A stretch of DNA of 64,000 nucleotides from Streptomyces qinglanensis (lineage in GTDB: Bacteria; Actinomycetota; Actinomycetes; Streptomycetales; Streptomycetaceae): positions 162,172 through 226,171 of the forward strand of contig NZ_FOGO01000013.1 of the NCBI RefSeq assembly GCF_900111245.1, given 5' to 3'. The notes beneath the pieces are model-generated. The model was not told the DNA's origin and did not search any database. It saw nothing but the letters and a program-made list of their open reading frames with translations. Positions 1 through 8,615 of this stretch are shown in pieces. How positions within the stretch are numbered: the stretch's first letter is position 1; the number at the start of each line of letters is the position of its first letter. The translations under genes were made by a program, and so were the position numbers.

Positions 1-430
1 GCAGACCGGCACCAGCAGCCGACGACGGCGCGGTGCTCCGGAGCTGGGAGGTGCCGTGAGCGTGGCCGGCCGCCCGGGAACCGGGGGGACAGTTCCAGGG
101 CGGCCGTGTCGACCGGGTTGCCGCCGGTCCCGGGGGGTGTGGGACAAGCGGCTGTCCGATCGGTGAGGAACGTGCGCGAGGGCACGACCGGGCCTGTCTT
201 GGGGAGCGACCGGCTCGGACCGGGAACCCGGAGGTGGCCCTCCGCGCCTCCCGGCGACTCCAGAACCGTACGGCAGCGGCTCGGGCCCCGACAGGCGCAT
301 TACGCACCGGACATCGGCCCCGCACACATTCTTCACCGGTGCTGCTCCCCTGCTGGTCACCGCCCGCTCCGGCGGCACGCGGCGCCGGTCCACCCGCGTC
401 GGGGCCACGCTACCGGTCCCGAACGCGGTT
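1..430. other. No gene recognised
   Basis: Open frames here are short, overlap on several frames, are Arg/Pro/Ala-rich and match no family I know, which is what random frames look like at this GC content. It is the region downstream of leftward gabT. Something truncated at the left edge of the window cannot be excluded. Confidence 0.5.
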
Positions 431-471
431 GCGGGGAGGACCGGCCGCCCGCAGTGGCCGGTCCTCCCCGC
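431..471. terminator. Strong hairpin terminator downstream of gabT
   Basis: A perfect 16-bp inverted repeat (431-446 with 456-471, arms GCGGGGAGGACCGGCC and its complement) has a 9-nt loop. It lies about 110 bases beyond the gabT stop and could end leftward gabT transcription or rightward transcription entering the window. There is no T-tract, which is usual for Streptomyces. Confidence 0.8.
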
Positions 472-580
472 ACCCGTCTGCGGCGGCGTGCCGCGTGCCG
501 CGCCGCCGCATGCCGCGAGCCGCCGGCCGGTGGGAAGAACCGGCCGACGGCTCGCTCAGGAGGGCTCGGAGCCCTCGGTC

Positions 581-1939
581 TCACAGGCCCGCGACTGCCT
601 CCTCCAGGACGTCCAGACCCTCGTTGAGCAGGTCCTCACCGATGACCAGCGGCGGCAGGAAGCGCACGACGTTGCCGTAGGTGCCGGTCGTCAGGACGAG
701 CAGGCCCTGCTGGTGGCACGCCTTCGCGAGCGCCGCGGTGGCCTCCGGGTTGGGCTCCTTGCCGCCCGGCTTCACCAGCTCGACGGCGAGCATGGCACCC
801 CGGCCGCGGACATCGCCGATGATCTCGGAGCTCTCCGCCAGCTTCTCCAGCCGCGGCTTCATGATCTCCTCGATGCGCCGGGCCTTGGCGGGGAGGTCGA
901 GCTCGCGCATCGTCTCGATGGAGCCGAGCGCCGCCGCGCACGCCACCGGGTTGCCGCCGTAGGTGCCGCCCAGGCCGCCGCTGTGCGCGGCATCCATGAT
1001 GTCGGCCCGGCCGGTGACCGCGGCGAGCGGCATGCCGCCCGCGATGCCCTTCGCCGTCGTGATCAGGTCCGGCACGAGGCCCTCGTCCTCACAGGCGAAC
1101 CACTGGCCCGTGCGGCAGAAGCCGGACTGGATCTCGTCCGCGACGAAGACGATGCCGTTGTCCCGCGCGAACTGCTGGATGCGCGGCAGGAAGCCCTTGG
1201 CCGGGACGATGAAGCCGCCCTCGCCCAGCACCGGTTCGATGATGATCGCAGCGACGTTGTCCGGGCCGATCTGCTTGGTGATCTGGTCGATCGCCTGGGC
1301 CGCGGCCTCCTCGGCGCAGTTCTCCGGGCCGGTCAGCCAGCGGTAGGGGTAGGCGACCGGGACCCGGTAGACCTCGGGCGCGAACGGGCCGAAGCTGTGC
1401 TTGTACGGCATGTTCTTCGAGGTGAGCGCCATCGTCAGGTTGGTGCGGCCGTGGTAGCCGTGGTCGAACACCACGACGGCCTGGCGGCCGGTGTGCGCCC
1501 GGGCGATCTTGACGGCGTTCTCCACCGCCTCGGCGCCGGAGTTGAACAGCGCGCTCTTCTTGGCGTGGTCGCCCGGGGTGACCGCGGCCAACTCCTCGCA
1601 GACCCGCACGTAGGGCTCGTAGGGGACGACCATCGCGCAGGTGTGGGTGAAGTCGTTGAGCTGCTCGGTGGCCCGGCGCACGACCGCCTCGGCGCTGTTG
1701 CCGACCGAGGTCACGGCGATGCCGGAGCCGAAGTCGATGAAGGAGTTGCCGTCCACGTCCTCCAGGACGCCGCCGCCCGCCCGGCGCGCGAAGACCGGCA
1801 GCACCGTCCCGATGCCGTTGGCGACCGAGGCCTGCTTGCGGGCCATCAGCTCCTGCGACACAGGCCCGGGGACAGCGGTGACCACACGCCGCTCCTGGGG
1901 GAGGGAAGGCCCTCCGGACAGTTCCGTCTTTCCGGTCAT
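581..1939 (-). CDS. gabT: 4-aminobutyrate aminotransferase (class III, PLP)
   Basis: The 452-residue protein transfers the amino group of GABA to 2-oxoglutarate, giving succinic semialdehyde and glutamate in the cytoplasm. It has the full fold-type I class III layout: the N-terminal FGSGIAVTSVG stretch (about 70-80), the cofactor region LFNSGAEAVE (131-140), the PLP-ring aspartate in VADEIQSG (D268), and the Schiff-base lysine in TTAKGIAGG (K297). Length is normal for GabT. The ATG at 1939 is preceded by GAGGAG six bases upstream. A PucR-type regulator and an aldehyde dehydrogenase lie 3-7 kb away on the other strand and could supply control and the next pathway step, which supports GABA over other omega-amino acids. 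Another omega-amino-acid aminotransferase remains possible. Confidence 0.92.
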   Translation of the reverse strand: MTGKTELSGGPSLPQERRVVTAVPGPVSQELMARKQASVANGIGTVLPVFARRAGGGVLEDVDGNSFIDFGSGIAVTSVGNSAEAVVRRATEQLNDFTHTCAMVVPYEPYVRVCEELAAVTPGDHAKKSALFNSGAEAVENAVKIARAHTGRQAVVVFDHGYHGRTNLTMALTSKNMPYKHSFGPFAPEVYRVPVAYPYRWLTGPENCAEEAAAQAIDQITKQIGPDNVAAIIIEPVLGEGGFIVPAKGFLPRIQQFARDNGIVFVADEIQSGFCRTGQWFACEDEGLVPDLITTAKGIAGGMPLAAVTGRADIMDAAHSGGLGGTYGGNPVACAAALGSIETMRELDLPAKARRIEEIMKPRLEKLAESSEIIGDVRGRGAMLAVELVKPGGKEPNPEATAALAKACHQQGLLVLTTGTYGNVVRFLPPLVIGEDLLNEGLDVLEEAVAGL

Positions 1940-2120
1940 AGCGCACTCCTCGGGAGGAACGGGTGTCTGGCACTTCGCAGGCTAGGGGCACGCGGACGGA
2001 GGACACATGCACCGCTCCGGAGAAGTGCGGGCCGCGTGTTGGCCACGACGGACATAGGTGTGCGGGTGGCAGGCCGTACCGCCTCGCCTCTCCGCCCGGC
2101 CCGGGCACCCGCGTCCGCCC

Positions 2121-2187
2121 CTGTCCGTCCCTGCCCGTCCCTGCCCGTCCCTGTCCGTCCCTGTCCGCTCCCGTCCGCCCTCGTCCG
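2121..2187. repeat. 10-bp tandem repeat in the gabT/ATPase divergent promoter region
   Basis: The gap between divergent gabT (start 1939) and the ATPase gene (start 2352) contains about seven consecutive 10-base units of the form CTGYCCGTCC. Five are near-perfect (2121-2170) and two are decayed. The period equals one helical turn. Elsewhere in the gap is a short palindrome (2261-2273) and a TAGATT -10-like hexamer (2278-2283). No gene is visible in 1940-2351. Confidence 0.75.
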
Positions 2188-2351
2188 GCAGCCGGCCCGG
2201 CCGCCGGAGGTGTGCGCTCACCGCCGCTCTCCGCGGGCCCCGCCGCCAGGCCCGGGCCAACTGACATGGTCAGCCGCTAGATTGGGGGGCAGGAGGGCGC
2301 CGGTCGGGTACCGGACCGGCGCGTCGGGGCGTCAGGGAGCTGAGGCAGCAC

Positions 2352-4571
2352 ATGGACATGGGGCTTCCCCACCGGAAGCAGGGCACAGGCAGCACGCACC
2401 ACACTGCCCCCACCCCCACCGGCCACCCTGCGGTCCCACCCCAACCCCCCCAACCCTCCGCACCCCCCGACACGAGCGCCGGCCCCCGGGTCCCCGGCGT
2501 GGAGGCGGGCCCTCCACCCATGCCCTCCGGCGCCCCCCAGGGCGGCCCCCCGCTCGCGGACTGGCTGCGCCTGCCCCGCCCGGAGGCGGCCCCGGGCGTA
2601 TGGCGCTGCGGCTACGAACAGCGCCCACCGGAAGACCCCGACCGCACCCCCGCCCGCCAGCTCGTCAGCGGCGCCCTCATCTCCTTCCTCATGGGGTGGC
2701 TGCTGTGGTCGCTGCTGTGGAACGGGTATCTGGGAAAGTTCTGGCTGTGGCCCCTCTTCGCCATGACCCCCGACGCCGTCGGATCGGGTCGTAAGTTCCT
2801 CGCCTACAGCTACTACGCGCTGGTCGCTGTCGCCCTCATCTTCTTCTTCGGCCGTATCGGCCGCTGGGACGAGCTGGCCCGCCGGAGCCTGACCCGGTTG
2901 AAGCGCCGGGGCGGACCCGGCCCGGGGGGCGTCGTGCCGGACGGTCGAACGGAACACGCACCCGTCCCCCCACCGCACCTCGACCCCGCCCAATGGCCTG
3001 AGCTGCGGGCCGGTGGTGCCGGGCGGGCGGCCGAGGTGCTGGCCGGGGAGCTGGGCGCCGGCCGGATGACGGATGTGGACCATGCTCGGCTGGAGCGCGC
3101 GTGGCAGACCGTACGGGCGCGGCCGCAGCGGCTGGAGGCGTTCGTCGAGAGTGTGCTCGCGCAGGGCGCGGAGGCGTGCGCGCACCCGTCGGGGGCCCGG
3201 GACCTGTCGGTGCGGGCGGCCCGGCACGATCTGTCGCTGCGCCAGGTCCGCATCGGGCGGGCCGCCGACTCCGAGCGCAATCCGCACGAGTACCGCGGGG
3301 CCGGTATCGCGCTGGACCCCTCGTTGCTGGGCACGTCCGCGCTGGCCGTCGGCCCGCCCGGCACCGGCAAGACGAGCAGGCTGGCCCGCCCGGTGGTGGA
3401 GTCGCTCTGTCTGCAGGCGCTGGCCGGGCAGGCGGCGGTGATCGCGGTGAGTCCGGCGGGTTCGCAGTTCGTGCGCGACGACTCCTTCGACCTCGTCATC
3501 CGGGTCGGGCACTCGGGCTCGACGCACGACCTGGACCTGTACGGCGGTACGACGGATCCGGACGAGGCCGCGGGGATGCTCGCCGAGGGGCTGGTGGGGG
3601 ACCTGGCCGCCGCGCTGCCGGGTGGCGACAGCCGCCGCGCGGCGACGTCGCTGGCCCAGCTCATCGGTCCGTTCGCCGCGGTGCACGGCCGGTTTCCCAC
3701 CGTCCCCGAGCTGCGCGAACTGCTGGACGGCGGTCCGGGCGCGCTCGACGCGCTGCGGGAGGCACTGCGGGCCGAGGGGCAGGGCGGGCAGCTCCGGGAG
3801 CTGGACGCCTTCGAGCGGCAGTCCGGGCGCGCGGGGGACATCGCCGCGCTGCTGGCTGACCGGATCGCGCTGCTGGACCGGCCCGCCTTCGCCGACTTCT
3901 TCCTGCCCGAGGGCAGCCCGAAGGCGGCGGGTCGGCGTCCGTTCTCGCTGCGTGCGCTGGAGCATCCGCTGCGGGTCCGGGTGGACCTGCCCGAGCGGGG
4001 GCACGCGGAGGCGTCGCGGATCCTGGCCCGGCTGCTCCTCGCGCAGTTCACCGAGTGCGCCGTGGCGCGGGGTGACCAGTCGCTCTTCGCCTGCCTGGTG
4101 CTGGACGACGCGGCGCAGACCGTCACCCCGCAGGCGCTGCGGGGCCTGCAGCGGCTGCGCTCGGTGCACGCGGGCGTGCTGCTGACGCTGCGGGCGCTGG
4201 ACGATGTGCCCGAACCGCTCCGCGGGCCGCTGCTCGGTGCCGTGGGGTGCCGGATGGTGTGTGCGGGTGTCACCCCGTGGGATGCCGAGCGGTTCGCCGA
4301 GGCGTGGGGTACCGAGTGGGTGCAGACCCGTACGGTCACCAATCGGCAGCTGGTCTCGGACGAGCCCGTCACCCGGGTCCTGCACGCGGTGCGGCGGCTG
4401 GCGACGGGCAAGCACGTGACGGCCGAGTCGGTGACCGTGCGCAGTGAGCAGCGGGAGCGCTGGTCCGCCTCCGACCTGGCCAACGAGCTGCAGCCGGAGC
4501 ACGCCGTGCTGTCCGTGACCACGGTCCGCGGGGAACGGACGCCGCCGATCCTGACGAAGCTGGGGGAGTGA
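2352..4571 (+). CDS. Membrane-anchored P-loop ATPase, VirD4/TraG/FtsK-like, function unknown
   Basis: 739 residues. The first 100 residues are Pro-rich. Two membrane segments follow at about 108-125 and 154-171. A cytoplasmic NTPase then has Walker A GPPGTGKT (334-341) and a Walker B-like LVLDD (582-586). The region after Walker A (VSPAGSQFVRDD, LDLYGGTTDPDEAA) resembles coupling-protein or HerA-type pumps that bind DNA or protein. I recognise it as a conserved streptomycete ATP/GTP-binding protein but know no assigned role. The ATG at 2352 has GAGG about 7 bases upstream. No relaxase or secretion-channel genes sit beside it, so a conjugation role is not supported here. The gene is 72 bases upstream of the PucR gene on the same strand, possibly in one transcript. 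Confidence 0.75.
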   Translation: MDMGLPHRKQGTGSTHHTAPTPTGHPAVPPQPPQPSAPPDTSAGPRVPGVEAGPPPMPSGAPQGGPPLADWLRLPRPEAAPGVWRCGYEQRPPEDPDRTPARQLVSGALISFLMGWLLWSLLWNGYLGKFWLWPLFAMTPDAVGSGRKFLAYSYYALVAVALIFFFGRIGRWDELARRSLTRLKRRGGPGPGGVVPDGRTEHAPVPPPHLDPAQWPELRAGGAGRAAEVLAGELGAGRMTDVDHARLERAWQTVRARPQRLEAFVESVLAQGAEACAHPSGARDLSVRAARHDLSLRQVRIGRAADSERNPHEYRGAGIALDPSLLGTSALAVGPPGTGKTSRLARPVVESLCLQALAGQAAVIAVSPAGSQFVRDDSFDLVIRVGHSGSTHDLDLYGGTTDPDEAAGMLAEGLVGDLAAALPGGDSRRAATSLAQLIGPFAAVHGRFPTVPELRELLDGGPGALDALREALRAEGQGGQLRELDAFERQSGRAGDIAALLADRIALLDRPAFADFFLPEGSPKAAGRRPFSLRALEHPLRVRVDLPERGHAEASRILARLLLAQFTECAVARGDQSLFACLVLDDAAQTVTPQALRGLQRLRSVHAGVLLTLRALDDVPEPLRGPLLGAVGCRMVCAGVTPWDAERFAEAWGTEWVQTRTVTNRQLVSDEPVTRVLHAVRRLATGKHVTAESVTVRSEQRERWSASDLANELQPEHAVLSVTTVRGERTPPILTKLGE

Positions 4572-4643
4572 CGCGCGTCCCGTTCCAGGGGCGTACATCG
4601 GGGGGCCCGAATGCGGGCCGGCGGCTGTACGGTGAAGTGCGTT

Positions 4644-6686
4644 ATGCCACCGACTCTTGCCGCGCTCGTCCAGAACTCCGCGCTCCGCCTCTCCGTGCTC
4701 GCGGGGCACGGGAGGCTGGATGCCACCGTGCGGTGGGCGCACTCCAGTGAGCTGGCCGATCCGACCCCGTACATGGACGGCGGAGAGCTCATCCTCTTCA
4801 CGGGGCTCAAGCTCGACGCGGACGACCGCGGCGCGATGCGCGCCTATGTGGACAAGCTGGTGAGCAAGGGCGTGGTCGGGCTCGGCTTCGCGGCGGGTGT
4901 CAACTACGAAGGGGTACCGCAGGCCCTGGTCGACGCCTGCCGGGGTGCGGACCTCCCGCTGCTCGAGGTGCCCAGGCGTACCCCGTTCATCGCGATCAGC
5001 AAGGCGGTGTCGGCGGACATCGCCGCCGAGCAGTACCGCGCGGTGAGCGCCGGGTTCGATGCGCAGCGTGAGATGACCCGCGCCGCGCTCTCCCGGGAGG
5101 GTCCCTCCGCGCTGCTCGCGCGGCTTGCCTCGCAGGTCGACGGGTGGGCGGCGCTCTATGACGCCTCCGGTTCGGTGGTCGCCACGGCGCCGGCCTGGGC
5201 GGTGCGCCGGGCGACCCGCTTCGTCGGCGACGCCGAGCGGTTGCGGGACCGTCCCGCGCCCGCCAGCGCGGTGGTCAGCGAGGGGGACGGTGGGGACGAC
5301 CGGGTCGAACTCCAGTCGATCGGCAGCGGGCGCCGTGCCAAGGCGGTACTGGCCGTCGGGACGGCGGCGCCATTGGGTACGGCCGAGCGCTATGCCGTGA
5401 ACTCCGCCATCGCGCTGCTGACCCTGACCATGGAGCGGTCCCGGGCGCTGCAGGAGGCGGAGCAGCGGCTGGGTGCCGCGGTGCTCAAGATGCTGCTCGT
5501 CGGCGAGGGCGAGCATGCTCGTGCGGTGGCCGGGCAGCTCTACGGCGGCCTGCTGGACGCCCCGATGCGGGTGATCGTCGCGGAACCGGCGTCGGCGGCT
5601 GCCGCGAGGTTCGCGCAGGAGGGCATCGCGGCGGTGCAGTCGGCCCAGTCCGCCGGGCCGCCCCCGGTGCCCACGGCCTCCGCGGTCCGGCCGTCGTCGT
5701 CGGCACCCGCCGGGTATCTGGCGCGCGCGGGTGAGCTGTGCGGGCTGGCCGACCTGGCAGCCGCGGCGGGCACTCCCACGGTGGTGCCCGCGTCGTCCGA
5801 GGCGGCGCGGCCCGGCGGCGTGAAGGCGTCCACCAGGGCGTCCGCCAGGTCTTCCGCCAAGCAGTCCGTGCAGCCGTCCGCCGCCCGGCCGTCCGCGGCG
5901 CAGTCGGCAGCCTCGAAGCAGGCCGCCGGGAAGCCGTCGGCCGCCGGCGCGTGGGACGGTTCGACAGGGGCGGCCACCGGGGCGGGGGCTTCCGCAGCCT
6001 CCGGTGTGGTGGTCGGCGCGGGAGGCCCGCAGGCCGACCCGTCGGACACGGGGCGGCTGAGCCGCATCGTCTGGCCGCTCGAGGAGCTCGCGGATGCGGT
6101 CGAGACCGCTGCGGCGCGCAACGGCGAGGCGGTGCTGGTGGTGCCGGACGGGGCGCGGCTGGTCGTGCTGGCGTCGGACGGCGGCGCGGCGGTGGCCGGG
6201 TGCGCGGAGTTCGCCGGGACGGCGTCCGCGGCGCAGCCCGGACGGCGGTCCGGCGGGGGCGGCGAGGAGGGGCTGGCCATCGGCGTCTCGGCTCCGGTCG
6301 GTCTGGCCGCGGCCGCGGTCGCCTTCAAGCAGGCCGACCAGGCGCTGTCGGTCGCCCGGCGGCGCGGGGTGGCGTTGGTGGAACACGAGGACGTCGCCGC
6401 GGGGTCGGTGCTGCCGCTGCTGGCCGACGACGCCGTCCGCGCCTTCGCCGACGGGCTGCTGCGCGCGCTGCGGGAGCACGACGCGAACGGCAGGGGCGAC
6501 CTGGTGGCGTCGCTGCGCGCCTGGCTGTCCCGGCACGGGCAGTGGGACGCTGCGGCGGCCGAACTCGGTGTGCACCGCCACACGCTGCGGTACCGCATGC
6601 GCCGGGTGGAGGAGATCCTGGGCCGTTCCCTCGACGACCCGGATGTGCGCATGGAGCTCTGGCTGGCCCTCAAGGCCACCGGCTGA
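4644..6686 (+). CDS. PucR-family transcriptional regulator
   Basis: 680 residues from the ATG at 4644; an in-frame ATG at 4611 adds only 11 unlikely residues. The N-terminal PucR domain (about 1-120, with DGGELILFTG) precedes a GGDEF-like middle region. The C-terminal PucR helix-turn-helix is in the last 60 residues (LGVHRHTLRYRMRRVEEILG). Between them lies an unusual insertion of about 140 residues (roughly 330-470) made almost only of Ala, Ser, Gly, Pro, Lys and Arg. PucR proteins control purine, proline or GABA catabolism by sensing the pathway substrate. With gabT on one side and an aldehyde dehydrogenase immediately downstream, control of GABA use is the most economical guess. The target is inferred, not shown. 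Confidence 0.88.
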   Translation: MPPTLAALVQNSALRLSVLAGHGRLDATVRWAHSSELADPTPYMDGGELILFTGLKLDADDRGAMRAYVDKLVSKGVVGLGFAAGVNYEGVPQALVDACRGADLPLLEVPRRTPFIAISKAVSADIAAEQYRAVSAGFDAQREMTRAALSREGPSALLARLASQVDGWAALYDASGSVVATAPAWAVRRATRFVGDAERLRDRPAPASAVVSEGDGGDDRVELQSIGSGRRAKAVLAVGTAAPLGTAERYAVNSAIALLTLTMERSRALQEAEQRLGAAVLKMLLVGEGEHARAVAGQLYGGLLDAPMRVIVAEPASAAAARFAQEGIAAVQSAQSAGPPPVPTASAVRPSSSAPAGYLARAGELCGLADLAAAAGTPTVVPASSEAARPGGVKASTRASARSSAKQSVQPSAARPSAAQSAASKQAAGKPSAAGAWDGSTGAATGAGASAASGVVVGAGGPQADPSDTGRLSRIVWPLEELADAVETAAARNGEAVLVVPDGARLVVLASDGGAAVAGCAEFAGTASAAQPGRRSGGGGEEGLAIGVSAPVGLAAAAVAFKQADQALSVARRRGVALVEHEDVAAGSVLPLLADDAVRAFADGLLRALREHDANGRGDLVASLRAWLSRHGQWDAAAAELGVHRHTLRYRMRRVEEILGRSLDDPDVRMELWLALKATG

Positions 6687-7020
6687 ACCCCGCGGACCGG
6701 CTGCTCCGCCCGGCGCGGCGCATCGCCGGGGGAGCCGACGGGCACTCCGAGGTGTCGTCGATCCCGTCACCGAGTCGTCGCCGGTCCGGCTGCCGCGGAG
6801 CCGACCGGGGAGCCCCCGGTGGTCGCCGTCCTGGGGGCCGCGTCGGGTACCGGGGCGTACGGGGACAACTCACGCGGACCGGAGCGCGCCGCGTACAGTG
6901 ACAATCCGTATGACGGCACACGCGAAATACTCCACCCTGGCGAAGAAGCGGACGGGCTGCGACGCCCTACCGTGGACGCTGGAACCGAGGCACTCTCCCG
7001 CATCCGGAAGGCGATCCGCC
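6687..7020. other. Gap between the PucR and aldehyde dehydrogenase genes
   Basis: No gene seen in these 334 bases. A small perfect hairpin (ACCGGGG/CCCCGGT, 6804-6820, loop of three) may be a weak terminator. The aldehyde dehydrogenase ribosome binding site GGAAGG is at 7006-7011. The long in-frame extension upstream of 7021 is Arg-rich and does not resemble an aldehyde dehydrogenase. Confidence 0.5.
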
Positions 7021-8475
7021 GTGACGACAGCGACTTCTCCGCACGCATTCTGGCTCGCCGGCCGCAAGGCCACCGGCGACACCACGCTCGACGTCACCTC
7101 GCCCTGGGACGGCAGGCACGTCGGCACCGTCAGCATCCCCACCTCCGCGCAGGTGGAGGAGGCCGTGGCCGCCGCCGCCGCGGTGGCCGGTGAGTTCTCC
7201 GCCACCCCCGCGCATGTCCGCGCCGCCGCGCTGGACCACCTCACCCGCCGCCTCGTGGAGCGCACGGACGAGATCGCCGAGCTGATCTCCGCGGAGAACG
7301 GCAAGCCGATGAAGTGGGCGCGCGGTGAGGTGGGCCGCTGCATCTCCGTCTTCCGCTGGGCGGCGGAGGAGGCCCGCCGCTTCAACGGGGGCGAGGCGCA
7401 GCGTCTGGACTCGGACGCGGGCGGCACGGGCCGGCTGGCCTTCACCCGCCGCTTCCCCTACGGCCCGGTCCTGGGGATCGCGCCGTTCAACTTCCCCCTC
7501 AACCTGTGCGCCCACAAGGTCGCCCCGGCGCTCGCCGTGGGCACCCCGATCATCCTCAAGCCGGCGCCCGCCACCCCGCTGTCCGGGCTGATCCTCGGTG
7601 AGCTGCTGGCCGAGACGGACCTGCCCGCGGGGTCCTGGTCGGTGCTGCCGGTGCCGAACGAGCAGATGCCGGGCCTGGTGCAGGACGAGCGGCTGCCGAT
7701 CATCTCCTTCACGGGTTCGGCGCCGGTCGGCTGGTCGATCCTGGACTCCGCACCGCGCAAGCGCGTCACCCTGGAGCTGGGCGGCAACGGCGCGGCGGTC
7801 GTGCTGGCCGACTACGCCTCCGAGGCGGATCTGGACTGGGCGGCCCAGCGCATCGCGACCTTCTCCAACTACCAGGCGGGCCAGTCCTGCATCTCGGTCC
7901 AGCGGGTCGTCGCCGACGCCTCGGTCTATGACCGGCTGGTCCCCAAGGTCGTGGCGGCCGTCGAGGCGCTCACCACCGGTGACCCCTCGGACGAGGCGAC
8001 CGATGTGGGCCCGCTGGTGAGCGAGGACGCCGCACGCCGGGTCGAGTCGTGGATCGGCGAGGCCGTCTCGCGCGGTGCCAAGGTGCTCACGGGCGGCAAG
8101 CGGGACGGCGCCTCCGTGGAGCCGACGGTGCTGGAGAACGTGCCCGCCGACACGCAGATCGGCTGCGAGGAGGTCTTCGGGCCCGTCATGTCGTTCGTGA
8201 AGGTGAACGGCGAGCAGGAGGCGTTCGAGACCGTCAACGACTCCAGGTACGGTCTGCAGGCCGGTCTGTTCACCCACGACGTGCAGGCGGCCTTCCGTGC
8301 GCACCGCGCGTTGGAGGTCGGCGGTGTCGTCGTCGGCGACGTGCCGTCCTACCGGGCCGACCAGATGCCCTACGGCGGCGTCAAGGACTCCGGCGTGGGC
8401 CGCGAGGGCGTGCGGTTCGCGATGGAGGACTACACCTACGAGCGCGTCATGGTGCTCACCGGTCTCGACCTCTGA
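7021..8475 (+). CDS. NAD(P)-dependent aldehyde dehydrogenase, possibly succinate-semialdehyde dehydrogenase
   Basis: 484 residues from the GTG at 7021, chosen because GGAAGG lies 9 bases upstream and the protein then begins as the family does. It oxidises an aldehyde to an acid with NAD(P). Visible motifs are APFNFPLN with Asn157, the FTGS nucleotide loop (230-233), the general base Glu252 in LELGG, and the catalytic Cys290 in GQSC. All essential residues are present. Position next to a PucR regulator and near gabT suggests succinic semialdehyde as substrate, completing GABA to succinate. The sequence alone does not separate this from other medium-chain aldehyde substrates. A strong terminator follows at 8501-8540. 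Confidence 0.88.
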   Translation: MTTATSPHAFWLAGRKATGDTTLDVTSPWDGRHVGTVSIPTSAQVEEAVAAAAAVAGEFSATPAHVRAAALDHLTRRLVERTDEIAELISAENGKPMKWARGEVGRCISVFRWAAEEARRFNGGEAQRLDSDAGGTGRLAFTRRFPYGPVLGIAPFNFPLNLCAHKVAPALAVGTPIILKPAPATPLSGLILGELLAETDLPAGSWSVLPVPNEQMPGLVQDERLPIISFTGSAPVGWSILDSAPRKRVTLELGGNGAAVVLADYASEADLDWAAQRIATFSNYQAGQSCISVQRVVADASVYDRLVPKVVAAVEALTTGDPSDEATDVGPLVSEDAARRVESWIGEAVSRGAKVLTGGKRDGASVEPTVLENVPADTQIGCEEVFGPVMSFVKVNGEQEAFETVNDSRYGLQAGLFTHDVQAAFRAHRALEVGGVVVGDVPSYRADQMPYGGVKDSGVGREGVRFAMEDYTYERVMVLTGLDL

Positions 8476-8500
8476 GCCGGTCCCTTTCCGGCGTTGCATG

Positions 8501-8540
8501 CTGCCGGGTGCTGCTGCGGAATCGCGGCAGCACCCGGCAG
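8501..8540 (+). terminator. Hairpin terminator after the aldehyde dehydrogenase gene
   Basis: Perfect 14-bp arms CTGCCGGGTGCTGC (8501-8514) and complement (8527-8540); three further pairs shorten the loop to six bases. It starts 25 bases after the stop codon. Confidence 0.8.
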
Positions 8541-8587
8541 CGGTGTGTCGGGGCGGGCACGGTCTCTGCACGCCGGTCGGCCTCTTC

Positions 8588-8607
8588 TGTACCTACCAGT
8601 ATGTACA
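8588..8607. promoter_or_regulatory. Probable TetR-family operator (autoregulation)
   Basis: A 20-bp imperfect palindrome, TGTACCTACCAGTATGTACA, has 8 of 10 symmetric pairs and ends nine bases before the TetR start codon at 8616. Size, symmetry and position fit the operator of the following TetR gene, which would block its own transcription and that of the coupled downstream gene. Confidence 0.7.
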
Positions 8608-8615
8608 CTGCGGGT

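Noticed and set aside
2121..2187. 10-base repeats as a CRISPR array or attachment site
   Set aside because: There are no spacers, no cas genes, no integrase and no tRNA nearby.
2352..4571. Integrated plasmid transfer gene
   Set aside because: The P-loop ATPase resembles TraG/VirD4 proteins, but there are no tra, rep, int or att features, and GC matches the surroundings.
2277..6770. Open frame of nearly 1500 codons on the minus strand opposite the ATPase and PucR genes
   Set aside because: It is Arg/Gly/Pro/His-rich without domain motifs and lies exactly antisense to two well-supported genes. Long antisense frames are expected at this GC content.
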